This document shows positions 9,142 through 21,313 of a stretch of DNA of 64,000 bases, piece after piece. Source of the stretch: CAWCJL01 sp963795775 (GTDB lineage: Bacteria; Acidobacteriota; Terriglobia; Terriglobales; Acidobacteriaceae); assembly GCA_963795775.1 (NCBI GenBank), contig CAWCJL010000008.1:372001-436000 (forward strand). Direction: 5' to 3'. The notes beneath the pieces are model-generated. The model was not told where the DNA came from and ran no database searches. It was given only the letters and a program-made list of their open reading frames with translations. The position numbers and the translations under genes are program-made. Within the stretch, counting starts at the first letter, position 1. The number at the start of each line of letters is the position of its first letter.

Positions 9142-9243
9142 CCTGCGAGAGAGCCGTGCGGATTGTGCCTTGCGGCTCAGCGCTGGATGGCTAGGCGGAC
9201 TTTCGCCCTGATCCTCTGCCGCGGCGATTGCACGTGCTTCCGG

Positions 9244-11134
9244 CTAGCGGCTCACCAATTTTCTCCGTGGTATCCGGCTCAGGACTGGCTGGAGCTTCTC
9301 GAGCGCCGCTTCGGCGCTTACGCCGTATTTCGCGCGCAGGGCATCGACTTTTCCGTGCTCGATAAAGTGGTCCGGCCAGCCGATGCGAATCACGGGTAGC
9401 TCGATACCGAGCTTGTTCAACGCCTCCAGCACGGCTGAGCCAAAGCCGCCCATCAGCACGTGATCTTCGAACGTCACAATTGCGGACACGCTTTGCGGCA
9501 TAGCGCTCCAGCAGTTCGAGATCGAGCGGTTTCACAAATCGCGGATTGATCACCGCGGCCGAGTACCCTTCCCGCTCCAGCGCGGCGGCCAGTTGCTCGG
9601 CCACGGGCAGCAGGGCACCGAGACCGAAGATGGCGATCTCGTCGCCTTCGCGCACCACCTTGCCTTTCCCGATGGGTAGGGCTTCCGGCCTCTCCTTCAC
9701 TGCTACACCCGGTCCGGTCCCCCGGGGATAGCGCACCGCGCTCGGGCCCGGATGCAGCATCGCGGTGTAGAGCATGTCAGCCAGTTCATCTTCATCCACC
9801 GGATCCATGTGCACCAGGTTGGGAATGCCGCGCAGATAGCTGATGTCAAACAGGCCGTGGTGAGTCGGGCCGTCGTCGCCGGACAGCCCGCCGCGATCCA
9901 TGCAGAAGACGACCGGCAGGTCCTGCAGGCAGACATCGTGCACGATGGGGTCGAACGCGCGCTGCAGGAAAGTGGAGTAGATCGCGCAGAACGGCTTGAA
10001 GCCCCTGGTGGCCATGCCTGCAGCGAAGATCACGGCGTGCTCCTCCGCAATGCCCACGTCGAAGTAGCGGTCCGGATGATGCGGGCGGTACAGATCGAGT
10101 GCGGTGCCGTTGGGCATGGCAGCGGTAATGGCCACCACCTTGTCATTCGCGTTCGCCAGCTTCACCAGCGTCTCGGCGAAGACCTCGGAGTAGGTCCGTT
10201 GTCCGGCGGCCTTGGTCTCGCCTGTTTCGGGATCGTACGGCCCGAGGCCATGAAACTTCTTCTGCTTGTCCAGTGCTGGCTGGAAGCCCCTACCCTTCTG
10301 AGTGAGAACGTGCAGCAACACCGGGGTCTGCTGCTTCTTGAGGAACTGAAAGCTTTCGATGAGCAGGCCGACGTTGTGGCCATCCAATGGCCCGTAGTAG
10401 CTGAGCCCGAACTCCTCAAAGAGCACCGAAGGCAGCAGCAGGCCCTTCGCCGCTTCCTCGGCCTTGCGCGCCAGGTGCGTGACGGTCTTGCCGCCGAAGC
10501 GCTCCAGCAGCCGCCCTGCCCGCTCATGGAGATGCTTGTAGCGGTCATTCGTGACCACGCGGTGGAGGTAACCGGCAATCGCGCCCACGTTGCGGTCGAT
10601 GGACCACTCATTGTCATTCAGGACGACAATCAGCCGCTTGGTCTGTCCTGCGATGTTGTTCAGAGCTTCGAACGAAATCCCATTGGTGAAGGCGGCATCC
10701 CCGGCCACTGCCACCACGTTCTCGTGCGTGCCCGCCAAGTCCCGTGCCACGGCCATACCCAGAGCGGCGGAAAGGGCGGTGCCGGCATGCCCGGCACCAT
10801 AGGCGTCGTGTTCGGACTCGGTGCGCAGCATGAAGCCGTTCAGTCCGCCGGGCTGCCGAATGGTGTCAAGCCGCCCGCGGCGTCCCGTCAGCAGCTTGTG
10901 AATGTACGTCTGGTGGCTGACATCGAAGACGAATTTGTCTTCCGGCGTGTCAAACACATAGTGCATGGCAAGCGTGAGCTCTACGACGCCCAGATTCGGC
11001 CCCAGGTGGCCGCCCGTTTTCGACAGGGTGAGAATCAGGCGTTCGCGGATTTCCTGGGCAAGGGCCTCAAGCTGCCGGATGGTCAGGTGCCTGATGTCTG
11101 CCGGACGTTCGATGGTATCGAGTAAGTTGCTCAT
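9244..11134 (-). CDS. dxs: 1-deoxy-D-xylulose-5-phosphate synthase, frameshifted
   Basis: Dxs condenses pyruvate and glyceraldehyde 3-phosphate in a thiamine-diphosphate-dependent reaction, the first step of the MEP isoprenoid pathway. Visible blocks include GDAAFTNGISFEALN in the cofactor domain, IAEEHAVIFAAGMA with the catalytic glutamate, and FCMDRGGLSGDDGPTHHG. The first frame loses similarity after ERYAAK near 9495 and runs on to 9191 in low-complexity arginine-rich sequence. The true C-terminus (SAIVTFEDHVLMGGFGSAV) lies in the next frame and stops at 9244. Removing one A from the AAA near 9496-9498 joins them into a 629-residue enzyme of normal size. The ATG at 11134 is preferred over an in-frame TTG at 11140. 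Confidence 0.93.
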
Positions 11135-11648
11135 GGACAAAGCCGCCGATCAGCGGCGCACAGCGCCTCGCCGGAGCATTGCGATGCCAGGGGACGGCGC
11201 AGCTAGCGTCCCGCGGCGCTCCCTTTGGAGGCGGTTACCGCGAACAGCCGGTGCGGGCTGGGCGGCACCGGCTCACGGACGAAACGCGACGCCTTCCGAC
11301 GGGTATGGACCGGGGCCTTCTCCAGTGCACAGTGTATGCTTCGGCTTCTCCGAGTATATCAACCGGGGTCTCCGCTTCGCGGAGCGATCCCCCTCCCGCT
11401 CACACCGGTGCGGGCGGCTCGACTCCAAGGCTGTTCCGGAGCAGCCGGGCGACCAGTCGGCGCTTTCGCCTTTACCGGCGAAATACCGGCCCGTCAAGGG
11501 AAAAGAGCCATGCGTTCCCGGAGCGGGACCGGGAGTATCTCACGAGTAACATTTTCCAGAAACTTTGGCCCCTTCCCTAACGCGAAGGTGGCAGTGGCGA
11601 AACCCTATCCCTTTGGGAGAATACCCGCAGGCACCTTCCCCTTGATTG
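11135..11648. other. Spacer between divergent dxs and histidine kinase genes
   Basis: This 514-base spacer holds no open frame that looks coding. It has several hairpins: AGCCGGTGC/GCACCGGCT at 11246-11273, CTCCGC/GCGGAG with a three-base loop at 11370-11384, and GAAGGTG/CACCTTC at 11584-11638 just ahead of the kinase start. A weak minus-strand promoter for dxs is possible (TTGACG at 11497-11492, TAAAGG at 11474-11469, spacing 17). I looked for a thiamine-diphosphate riboswitch upstream of dxs and did not find its conserved core. Confidence 0.4.
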
Positions 11649-14030
11649 ATGCAAGCTGCTCCCATACCGATGATGCATAGAGATGAAGCCGAGAGGCTCA
11701 AGTCTCTCTCGCAATACGAGATCCTCGACACCCTGCCCGACCCGGCGCTGGACGAGATCACTCGCCTTGCGGCCAGCTTCTGCCGGGCACCGTATGCGTA
11801 TCTTGCTTTCATCGATAGCAGCCGAGTCTGGTACAAGTCCCGCATCGGTTTCCTAAGCCGTCAACAGCCGCGTGCGTCGTCGGCCTGCCAGTACACCATC
11901 CTGGAGCCCCATGCCGCGGTCATCGACGATGCGGCCCAGGACTACCGTTTCGCTCCCTCCGGAATCCCGCTTGCGGCTGCGACCCACTGCCGTTCCTATG
12001 CTGCGGCGCCGCTGGTCGCGCCTTCGGGCGCGGTGCTGGGAACGCTGGCCGTGTGCTCGCCGGAACCGCACATGTTCACCCGCGACCACGCCCGCACGCT
12101 GGAGGTGTTGGCGCGCCAGGTCGTCACGCGTCTCGAGCTCTATACGAAGACCAATCAGCAGGAACGGGTCATTCGTTCGCGGCAGCGCATCGAGCGGGCG
12201 CTCACCGTCGAACGCAACTTCGTCACCGCTGTGCTCGACACCATCAGCGCGCTGGTGCTGGTGCTCGACACCGCCGGCCGCATCGTGCGCTTCAATCGCG
12301 CCTGCGAAACCATCACCGGCTACAGCTTTGCGGAACTCGTGGGACGGTCCTTCCCTGAAGAGCTTTTCCCGCTCGAAGAGCGCGACCATGCAGTGCGCAT
12401 GTTTGAGCAGGCCCGCGCCGGCAAGCTGGATGGCAATTATGAGATGAACTGGCGGACCAGGGATGGCGGCTTCCGCCGCATTGCCTGGACCGCGACCTCG
12501 CTGAGCGATACGCAAGGCGATGTGAACTTCATCATCACCACCGGCGTCGACGTGACCGAGCAGCGCGATGCCGAAGAAAAACTGCGCCGCAGCGAAACCC
12601 GTTATCGCCAGTTGGTAGAAGGCTCGCTCGGCATCATCTGCACCCATGATCTGGATGGCCTGGTGCGCTCCATCAACGCACACGCTGCGACCATCCTGGG
12701 CTATACGCCGGAAGAGATCGTCGGCACGCCGCTCGCCAGCTACATCGACGAAGAGCACAAGGCCGACTACGAGGAATACGTCAGCGCGCTGAACGAGCAC
12801 CACGAGCACCAGGGCCTGTTCTATCTCAAGCGCCGCAACGGACGGTTGGCTGTCGTCGCCTATCGCAATAAGCTCATCCAGATTCCGGGCACCGAGCCTG
12901 TCGTTCTGAGCCACGGCATCGACATCACGGAGCAGACCGACGCTGAGCAGAAGCTGCATGCGCTCACGCGCCAGCGTGAGTCGATCCTCGAATCCGTGGG
13001 CGACGGTATCTGGGGCCTGGACATGAAGGGCAACCTCACCTTCTGCAACCAGATTGGCGCCAGCATGTTCGGCTATACCGTGGAGGAAATGCTCGGGCGC
13101 AACATGCACGAACTGGTGCACCACACGCGCACCGACGGCCTGCCCTACCCGCAGCACGATTGCCCGATCTACAAGTGCCTCGATACGGAATCGGTCATCC
13201 GCATCAACGACGAGGTCTTCTGGCGCAAGGACGGCACCTCGTTCCCGGTGGAGTACGTTGCACGCCAACTGGTGCATGAGGGCAAGGTCACCGGCATCGT
13301 GGTCGCGTTTGAGGACGTGACCGAACGACGCCGCCTGGACCGAATGAAGGATGAGTTCATCTCCACCGTCAGTCACGAGCTGCGCACGCCGCTCACCTCG
13401 CTGCGCGCCGCGCTGGGTTTGATTGCCGGCGGAGTCCTGGAGAAGCGGCCGGAAAAGCTGGCCCAGATGCTCGATGTCGCGATCGGCAACTGCGACCGGC
13501 TGGTGCGGCTGGTGAACGACATCCTGGATTTCGAGCGCATCGGCTCGGGGCGCATTCCGCTCCATCGTGACCGCGCCAACGCCATCGACCTGTTACGCCG
13601 TGCCGCCGACCTGCAGCAATCGAGCGCATCGCGCTCCAACGTCACCTTCCGCATCGACGCCCAGCCGATCGACGTGTGGGTAGACGCCGATCGCATGCTG
13701 CAAACGCTCACGAACCTGATCGGGAATGCGGTGAAGTTTTCACCGGAAGGCAGCGAGATCCGGCTTGGCGCGCGCGCCAACAATGCCGACGAGGTGATCC
13801 TTGAAGTCGAAGATCACGGCCGCGGCATCCCGCCGGAGAAGCTCGAGATTATCTTCGAGCGCTTTCAGCAGGTCGATGCCTCGGATTCACGCGCCATGGG
13901 CGGCACCGGCCTGGGGCTCGCCATCTGCCGCGCTATCGTCGAGCAGCACGGCGGCACCATCTGGGCGGAAAGCAAGCCTGGAGAGGGCAGCATCTTCTGC
14001 TTCACCGTGCCCCGCTACCGGCAGACTTAG
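11649..14030 (+). CDS. GAF/PAS sensor histidine kinase
   Basis: A soluble hybrid-free sensor kinase of 793 residues with no transmembrane segment. Domain order from the N-terminus: a GAF domain (about 20-170), three PAS domains (about 190-310, 315-435 and 440-565), a HisKA dimerisation domain with SHELRTPLTSL, where His576 is the phosphorylation site, and a HATPase_c domain with N box (NLIGNAVKF), G1 (DHGRGIPP) and G2 (GGTGLGL). The signal is unknown; the N-terminal GAF resembles those of cytosolic light- or redox-linked kinases. No response regulator is adjacent. It runs divergently from dxs, 10 bases after a possible leader hairpin. Confidence 0.93.
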   Translation: MQAAPIPMMHRDEAERLKSLSQYEILDTLPDPALDEITRLAASFCRAPYAYLAFIDSSRVWYKSRIGFLSRQQPRASSACQYTILEPHAAVIDDAAQDYRFAPSGIPLAAATHCRSYAAAPLVAPSGAVLGTLAVCSPEPHMFTRDHARTLEVLARQVVTRLELYTKTNQQERVIRSRQRIERALTVERNFVTAVLDTISALVLVLDTAGRIVRFNRACETITGYSFAELVGRSFPEELFPLEERDHAVRMFEQARAGKLDGNYEMNWRTRDGGFRRIAWTATSLSDTQGDVNFIITTGVDVTEQRDAEEKLRRSETRYRQLVEGSLGIICTHDLDGLVRSINAHAATILGYTPEEIVGTPLASYIDEEHKADYEEYVSALNEHHEHQGLFYLKRRNGRLAVVAYRNKLIQIPGTEPVVLSHGIDITEQTDAEQKLHALTRQRESILESVGDGIWGLDMKGNLTFCNQIGASMFGYTVEEMLGRNMHELVHHTRTDGLPYPQHDCPIYKCLDTESVIRINDEVFWRKDGTSFPVEYVARQLVHEGKVTGIVVAFEDVTERRRLDRMKDEFISTVSHELRTPLTSLRAALGLIAGGVLEKRPEKLAQMLDVAIGNCDRLVRLVNDILDFERIGSGRIPLHRDRANAIDLLRRAADLQQSSASRSNVTFRIDAQPIDVWVDADRMLQTLTNLIGNAVKFSPEGSEIRLGARANNADEVILEVEDHGRGIPPEKLEIIFERFQQVDASDSRAMGGTGLGLAICRAIVEQHGGTIWAESKPGEGSIFCFTVPRYRQT

Positions 14031-14064
14031 CCAGCCACCTCTGGCTTATTCCCGGCAGGGACTT

Positions 14065-16027
<1,963 letters not shown>

Positions 16028-16100
16028 AAAGGTTCGCTGCCATTGTAGTACCCGCAGTCGCACTTCGGTACCGGCGGTAGAACCCCCTGCGGCCTCGCGC

Positions 16101-18190
16101 TTAGGCCATCGCCTCGACGGCGGACGGCTGCCCGGCGTAGGAAACCGTCAGCACCGTAATGTCGTCGCACTGGCCAAACTGGCGGGCGGACTCGGCGATC
16201 TCCGACGCCGGCTGCTCGCTGATCTGCTGTGCGCGATCGAAGCCGTACAGCTCGCCGTTCTCGTTGGTCGCCTCAAGCACCCCGTCGGATAGAAAGGTGA
16301 GCCTGTCCCCTGCCTCAATTTGAAAGCGCTCCGGCACGTAGGTCGCACCGGGCACCAGGCCGAGTGGCAATGCCCCCTGCAACTCCATCGGCTGTGCCAT
16401 TCAGATATGGCGGTGGATGCCCGGCGGTAGCCATTTGCACCCACCCGTTTTTCTGGAAGTACGCGACCAGGCAAGTGGCAAAGCCGTGCTCCATACGGCC
16501 GCACAGCCGGTCGTTGAGCGTCTCCAACATACGCGCCGGGTCGCAACTGTACTCCGCTTCCGTGCGAATCGCGCCCACTAGCACCGCTACCAGCATCGCG
16601 GCCGTAATGCCCTTGCCGGAGACATCGCCGGTAACGAGCAGCATGGAATCTTCGCTGCGCGGGACGATCTGGAAAAAGTCCCCGCCCACTACCTGGGCCG
16701 GCAGGTACTCGCACTCCACATGAAAGCGGCTGTCGGCGGGAAGCTGCTCCTGCAACAGCACCCGTTGCTGCAGCTCGCTCGCCTGGTGCAGCTCCAGCGA
16801 AACGGCTTGCTGGGCTGCCCGCATAGCCAGCAGCCGGCGGATGACCAGGATGCTGACCGCGAGATAGAGCAGCGCGTCCGCCATGGTGGGCAGCCCGATA
16901 CGCAGCCCGTAGGGGAAGACATAGGTCCGCACGTTGAACGCAAGCAGCAGATCCGTACCGAAGACCGAAACGGCCAGCAGCAGCACAGGAATAAGCGCCA
17001 GCAGGCCCTCGGTCCGATTCTTCCGTATCCCGCGGACCACGAGGGCCAGCAGAACCGCCGCGAGCAGCACATGGCAGCTCAGAGCGACCACATGGAAGAA
17101 CCGCGCCCATTGCAGAAAGGGCGCGTGGCCGTGCAGCGGCGGGCGCAGGCAGGCCATGCATATGCCGATCACCACCGTGCCCCACCAGGTGATATGCAGC
17201 AGGTACCGTCGCCGCCGCAGCCCAAACCAGTACCACCAGAACATCGTCCAGCAGGGCAGGACCAGCGGCTTCAGCACCGCATCCAGCAGCACCAGCGCAT
17301 GCACGTCGGCGATCACATAGGTCACCCCGGCGAGGAAGACAATCAAGCCGGCGGCCGCCATCACCCAGGAGCCCAGCATGAGCCAAAGGTAGGCACGCTC
17401 CTTCCTGCTCAGCAGCCACGCCCACAGCGCGGCAAAGCCCGCCACAATGAGCACCAAAGACTGGAGGAGGCCGGAGACGATATAGCCATGAAGATTGGCA
17501 TCATCGTCACTGGCCTGCAGCAGTTCGATGGTGCTCGCCAGCCCGATTACAGGTGCCTGGTGCATGCCGCCGGCGGCCGGCGTGTACAGCGGGCTATCGC
17601 TCTCCATATAGAACCGGAGCGCCAGCACCAAGTTCGCCGTGAGCATCCGGCCGGGGCAGCGGAAAGGACACCGCCCGCGCACTGTGCACCGTCACGCGGC
17701 GCGGACCGAAGGTGCCGAACTCACCGACATAGTTGCCGTTCGCAAAGACCTGGTAAGCGTCATCGACGTCGCTCGGCATTTTGAGCCAAACCGCCGCCGC
17801 GGGATCCTTGAGCTTCAGGTGGAGGCGGTACCACGCGTACCCATAGAGGTGGGGATAGCCGCGCGCCGTCCAGCCCGGGACAAATTCGGTGACTCCGGAC
17901 AGCGGGTCCCGCGTGCCTTCCCGGGATGCGAGGTCCAGCTCCGGCCAATCGCTGTCGTCGAAGCCCGGCTGTGCCCATAACGGCGTGTCGCTCCCCGGAG
18001 CGCGGGGCGAATCGCCGGGGTGGAAACGCCACGGCCCCTTCAGCGCTATTGCGGAGTCCCCCAGCGTGATGACTTCCGTATTCAGCGCCGTGCGGTGCCG
18101 GGCGCGGTCGCGGCGGACGGACAAGGGCGTTTGCGCCAGCGCTGTGCACGCCAGCAGCAAGATCCCACACCAGACGCCGATGGTCCGCAT
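16101..18190 (-). CDS. Seven-helix membrane PP2C (SpoIIE/RsbU-type) phosphatase, two frameshifts
   Basis: A membrane sensor ending in a PP2C serine/threonine phosphatase of the partner-switching type. From the ATG at 18190: signal peptide ending at ALAQ, an extracytoplasmic beta-rich jelly-roll-like region (about 20-180), about seven transmembrane helices (about 215-440), a short coiled coil (LELHQASELQQRVLLQEQ), then the SpoIIE domain with VVGGDFFQI, GDVSGKGI, AGHPPPY and CDDITVLTV, which carry the metal-binding aspartates. Two breaks are seen: an extra base in CTTGG near 17630, and one in GGC near 16397. Restored length is 695 residues. It precedes acs on the same strand. The target anti-sigma antagonist is unknown. 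Confidence 0.85.
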
Positions 18191-18306
18191 GTGGGCGAGA
18201 TTATCACCGCCGCAATCTCCCTCATGCAAAAGATATGGACGGCCTCAGCCCGGAGCCGTCGTGCTCACCGGCAGCATAGCTAAATATTGCTAAATTGCGC
18301 TCTGGA

Positions 18307-19986
18307 TCAATTGGACGCCCGGTCCCTGAGCGCCAGGCCCGGGCTCCGGGCCGGAGTTACTGCGGCGGACGGTCCTCCGCCGTTCTCCGTTTTTCGAATG
18401 AAGCTTGCCACGCGGTCGTGCAACTGTTGCAGGCTCTCCTGGTGGAGATAGACCATGTGCCCGGATTCGTAGAAGGCATACTCGATGTTGCCGGCGAGCT
18501 TCTGCGGAATGGGCAGGTGATGATCCTCATAGACCGCGGCGTAGAACGGGGTCGCCAGGTCGTAGTAGCCGCCGTTCACCATAACGTGGAGCGTCGGATT
18601 CTGCTTCATCGCGGCGGCAAGGTCACTGAGCACTTCGGTCCCCGTCGGCAGCATCTCGTGTGCGCCCTTCCGGCCCCAGTTCCAGTTGAAGTTCGGCGCA
18701 GAGTAGGCCGAAGGCTTGAACGTAAGCCCCTCGCCATACTTCAGCGTGGTGCGCACATACTCGTTGAACAGGGCCACATACGCTGCAGCGATGGCGGAAT
18801 CGGCCGGATCGTATTCGGCGGTCTTGGACAGCGGATCCATGGTGGGACTGGCAAAGCGCGTATCCAGCCGCCCGGTGTCGGTTTCCGAAGCGCCCAGCAG
18901 GGTGTGCTCGAACTCGCCGCCGCTCACGCGGAGATTGGCCCGAAGCAGGTAATCCACGGGCAGCCCGGTGTAGCTGTGCAGCTTTTCCGCCACGGCCCGC
19001 TTATCGCTTTCCGAGAGTTCATCTCCCTGCGAAAGCGCGTGAAGGTACGGGCCCGTCGCGTACGCCTCCACTTCTTTGAGGAACGGCTCCAGCGCGCCCG
19101 GGTCTGGCTGCAGTTTGTGGTGATATGCGGCAGTCGCGGCATAGGTGGGCAGCGCCAGCGCATAGGGTAGATCATTGCCCGGCGTGACGGTATCGATATC
19201 CGTGTCGAAAAAGAGGATTTGCGAGAGCAGCACCACCCCGTTCAGCCCGATGTTCTTGCTGTTGATCAGCTCGTTCGCGAGCACTGCGGAGCGCGTCGTG
19301 CCGTAGCTTTCGCCGAAAATGTACTTGGGCGAGTTCCACCGGTTGTACTTGCCCAGAAATCGCGAGATAAAGCGCGAGAAGGCGCCGGCATCTTCGTCCA
19401 CCCCCCAGAAGGCCTTGCCCGGATCCTTGCCCTCCAGCGTGCCAAACCCGGTGCCGGGCATGTCAATGAAGACAAGATCGCTGACGTCGAGGAGGGTGTA
19501 AGGATTGTCTTCCAGGTGATAGGGCGCGGCGCCTGTGGGCGTGTGGTCCGCGCTCACCACGTGCCTGGGTCCCAGCGAGCCCATGTGCAGCCACATGGTG
19601 GAAGAACCCGGGCCGCCGTTGTAGAAGAAGGTGACTGGTCGCGGCCCGTGCTGGCCCTCGATGGAGTAATAGACATAGCTCATGCGGGCGATGGGCGGCT
19701 CTTTGTCCGGGTCGGTGTGCGGCTTGCCGTCCATCAGCTTGCCTTCTGGAGACAGCAAGGCGTCCTCTGCCTCGGTTGCCCCCACCGGGATCGTTCCGAT
19801 GACGGCCTTGTAGCTCAAGTGCTGCGACCCCGCTGCGACTGTCCCGGCCGTGGTGCTGTCCGGAATATTCATCATCAGTGGCGCGGGCGTTGGGGGCTTC
19901 GTGTCCTCGGCGTGCAGGAGCCCGCAGCAAAGGGGAGACAGGGCGAACAGCAGCGACGCGCGCACAAAAACAGGGCGGAGATGCAA
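18307..19986 (-). CDS. Secreted S10 family serine carboxypeptidase
   Basis: A peptidase of family S10 that removes C-terminal residues, normally at acid pH. Markers are NGGPGSS (oxyanion region), GESYGTTR with the nucleophilic serine, NGGYYDLATPF with the catalytic aspartate, and ESGHMVY with the histidine. I choose the TTG at 19986 because GGAGG lies eight bases upstream and it starts directly into a signal peptide (hydrophobic ASLLFALSPLCCGLL, cleavage near HAED). An upstream ATG at 20040 would add 18 residues without a better site. Length about 559 residues. It is a single gene, suited to peptide scavenging in an acidic habitat. Confidence 0.9.
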   Translation of the reverse strand: MHLRPVFVRASLLFALSPLCCGLLHAEDTKPPTPAPLMMNIPDSTTAGTVAAGSQHLSYKAVIGTIPVGATEAEDALLSPEGKLMDGKPHTDPDKEPPIARMSYVYYSIEGQHGPRPVTFFYNGGPGSSTMWLHMGSLGPRHVVSADHTPTGAAPYHLEDNPYTLLDVSDLVFIDMPGTGFGTLEGKDPGKAFWGVDEDAGAFSRFISRFLGKYNRWNSPKYIFGESYGTTRSAVLANELINSKNIGLNGVVLLSQILFFDTDIDTVTPGNDLPYALALPTYAATAAYHHKLQPDPGALEPFLKEVEAYATGPYLHALSQGDELSESDKRAVAEKLHSYTGLPVDYLLRANLRVSGGEFEHTLLGASETDTGRLDTRFASPTMDPLSKTAEYDPADSAIAAAYVALFNEYVRTTLKYGEGLTFKPSAYSAPNFNWNWGRKGAHEMLPTGTEVLSDLAAAMKQNPTLHVMVNGGYYDLATPFYAAVYEDHHLPIPQKLAGNIEYAFYESGHMVYLHQESLQQLHDRVASFIRKTENGGGPSAAVTPARSPGLALRDRASN

Positions 19987-20120
19987 CGTGGGATCCTCCA
20001 GAAACTGGGTCAGATGGAACAGAAGTAGCCAAGCCAGCATAGCTCAGCCCGACAAAGGCCGTGCGCCTTCCGGTCTGCATGCTCGCACCACTGCCGTGGG
20101 GTGCTGCTGCAAACTCGACT

Positions 20121-21299
20121 CTACGGCGTGCTGGCCGGCACGCGCGCCTGCGGTTCGAAGTGAAAGCGGCGCTTGATCCAGGCCTGGCCCGGACGCTCGA
20201 CCGCGTACATGGCCGCCAGCGCGACGGCAACCAGGAGCGCATAGGAAAGCCAGGGATCGAAGCGGATCAGGCCCAGGTGCTCCAGCACCTTGGAGTCGTG
20301 GATCAGGTTCCACAGATTGAAATGCAGAATATACAGGCAATAGCTCGCCTCACCTACCGCCACCAGGGGCGCCACAGCAAAGATCCGCGCCACGATATTG
20401 TGGCCCGCAAGCCCCAGGATGATAAGTGCATAGAGGGGCATGAGCAGACCATCGTGCATAAAGACATAAGGCAAGCGATCGCCCAGCGCCAGGATGCCAT
20501 AAAACCCCGCGAGTCCCGCGAGTCCGAGCCATAGCCGGAGCCAGCTCTTTTCACTGACGTAGTTATTTAGGCCCGCGAGCGCCATGCCAAACAAGAACGA
20601 CGGCAGGTGCTGAACCGGGCCGAACTTCAACGCGCGCAGCCAGATCCCGTTCGAGTAGCGATTGATGTGCAGTTCGCCATCCGGATGAAAGATCGTATAA
20701 AGCCCGGGCAGGATGAAGCTCGATACCCAGAAGAGCAGCATGATGAGCAGCAGGGCGCGCCGTGTCTTCGGCCAACGCCAGGCCACTGCCCAGGGGAACA
20801 CTGCATAGAAAAACACGTCTGTGGTCAGCGTCCACGCCGGGGTATTCCAGAAGGTACAGAGCTGCGGCGACCAGCCCTGCTGCAGGAGCAAGGTCAGCAC
20901 CACACCCCAGCCGAACTGTGCGTGCGAACGCGCGTGCCATTCGTCGGCCAGCATGCCCAGCGAGACCACTAGGCTAAAAAGGAAGACCGGGTAAATGCGG
21001 GAAAAACGCGCCATCCAGAACGTGCGGGCGCTCATTTGACCCTGCTCAGCACGCTCGCGGTAGTTGTAGGCCAGCACAAACCCGGAAAGCAGCAGGAAGA
21101 AGCTGACCGAGACGTACCCATTCTCCACGATGGGCGAAAAGGGCCCGAACCACCGCGGGTTGGAGAAATGGAAGAAGACGATATTGAGGGCTGCGAGGGC
21201 GCGCATGCCAGTCAGCGCATGCAACTGCGGCTTCCGGGTGGTGGCCGCAATCGGCTGCGGGGGTGGTGCTACGGGTGCGACGGGGGAGGCATGGAGCAC
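20121..21299 (-). CDS. Acyltransferase-3 family membrane protein (OafA/YrhL type)
   Basis: An inner-membrane O-acyltransferase that would modify surface carbohydrates. About ten hydrophobic helices span the protein. The N-terminal signature is present: LTGMRALAALNIVFFHF, with the conserved histidine in the first helix region, and RFSRIYPVF with the conserved arginine. Near the C-terminus ASYCLYILHF matches the family. A GTG at 21299, 14 bases after the pyrH stop, gives about 392 residues; a longer start would overlap pyrH. The acyl donor and acceptor are unknown. Confidence 0.87.
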   Translation of the reverse strand: MLHASPVAPVAPPPQPIAATTRKPQLHALTGMRALAALNIVFFHFSNPRWFGPFSPIVENGYVSVSFFLLLSGFVLAYNYRERAEQGQMSARTFWMARFSRIYPVFLFSLVVSLGMLADEWHARSHAQFGWGVVLTLLLQQGWSPQLCTFWNTPAWTLTTDVFFYAVFPWAVAWRWPKTRRALLLIMLLFWVSSFILPGLYTIFHPDGELHINRYSNGIWLRALKFGPVQHLPSFLFGMALAGLNNYVSEKSWLRLWLGLAGLAGFYGILALGDRLPYVFMHDGLLMPLYALIILGLAGHNIVARIFAVAPLVAVGEASYCLYILHFNLWNLIHDSKVLEHLGLIRFDPWLSYALLVAVALAAMYAVERPGQAWIKRRFHFEPQARVPASTP

Positions 21300-21313
21300 A
21301 CCTGCATCTCCGT

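Noticed and set aside
9752..11125. Long plus-strand frame of 457 codons
   Set aside because: It is antisense to dxs, which has clear enzyme motifs; the frame is a by-product of high GC.
11135..11648. Thiamine-diphosphate riboswitch ahead of dxs
   Set aside because: The conserved CTGAGA and related core elements are not found on the minus strand.
11853..13565. Minus-strand frame of 570 codons
   Set aside because: It is antisense to the GAF/PAS kinase and has no recognisable domain.
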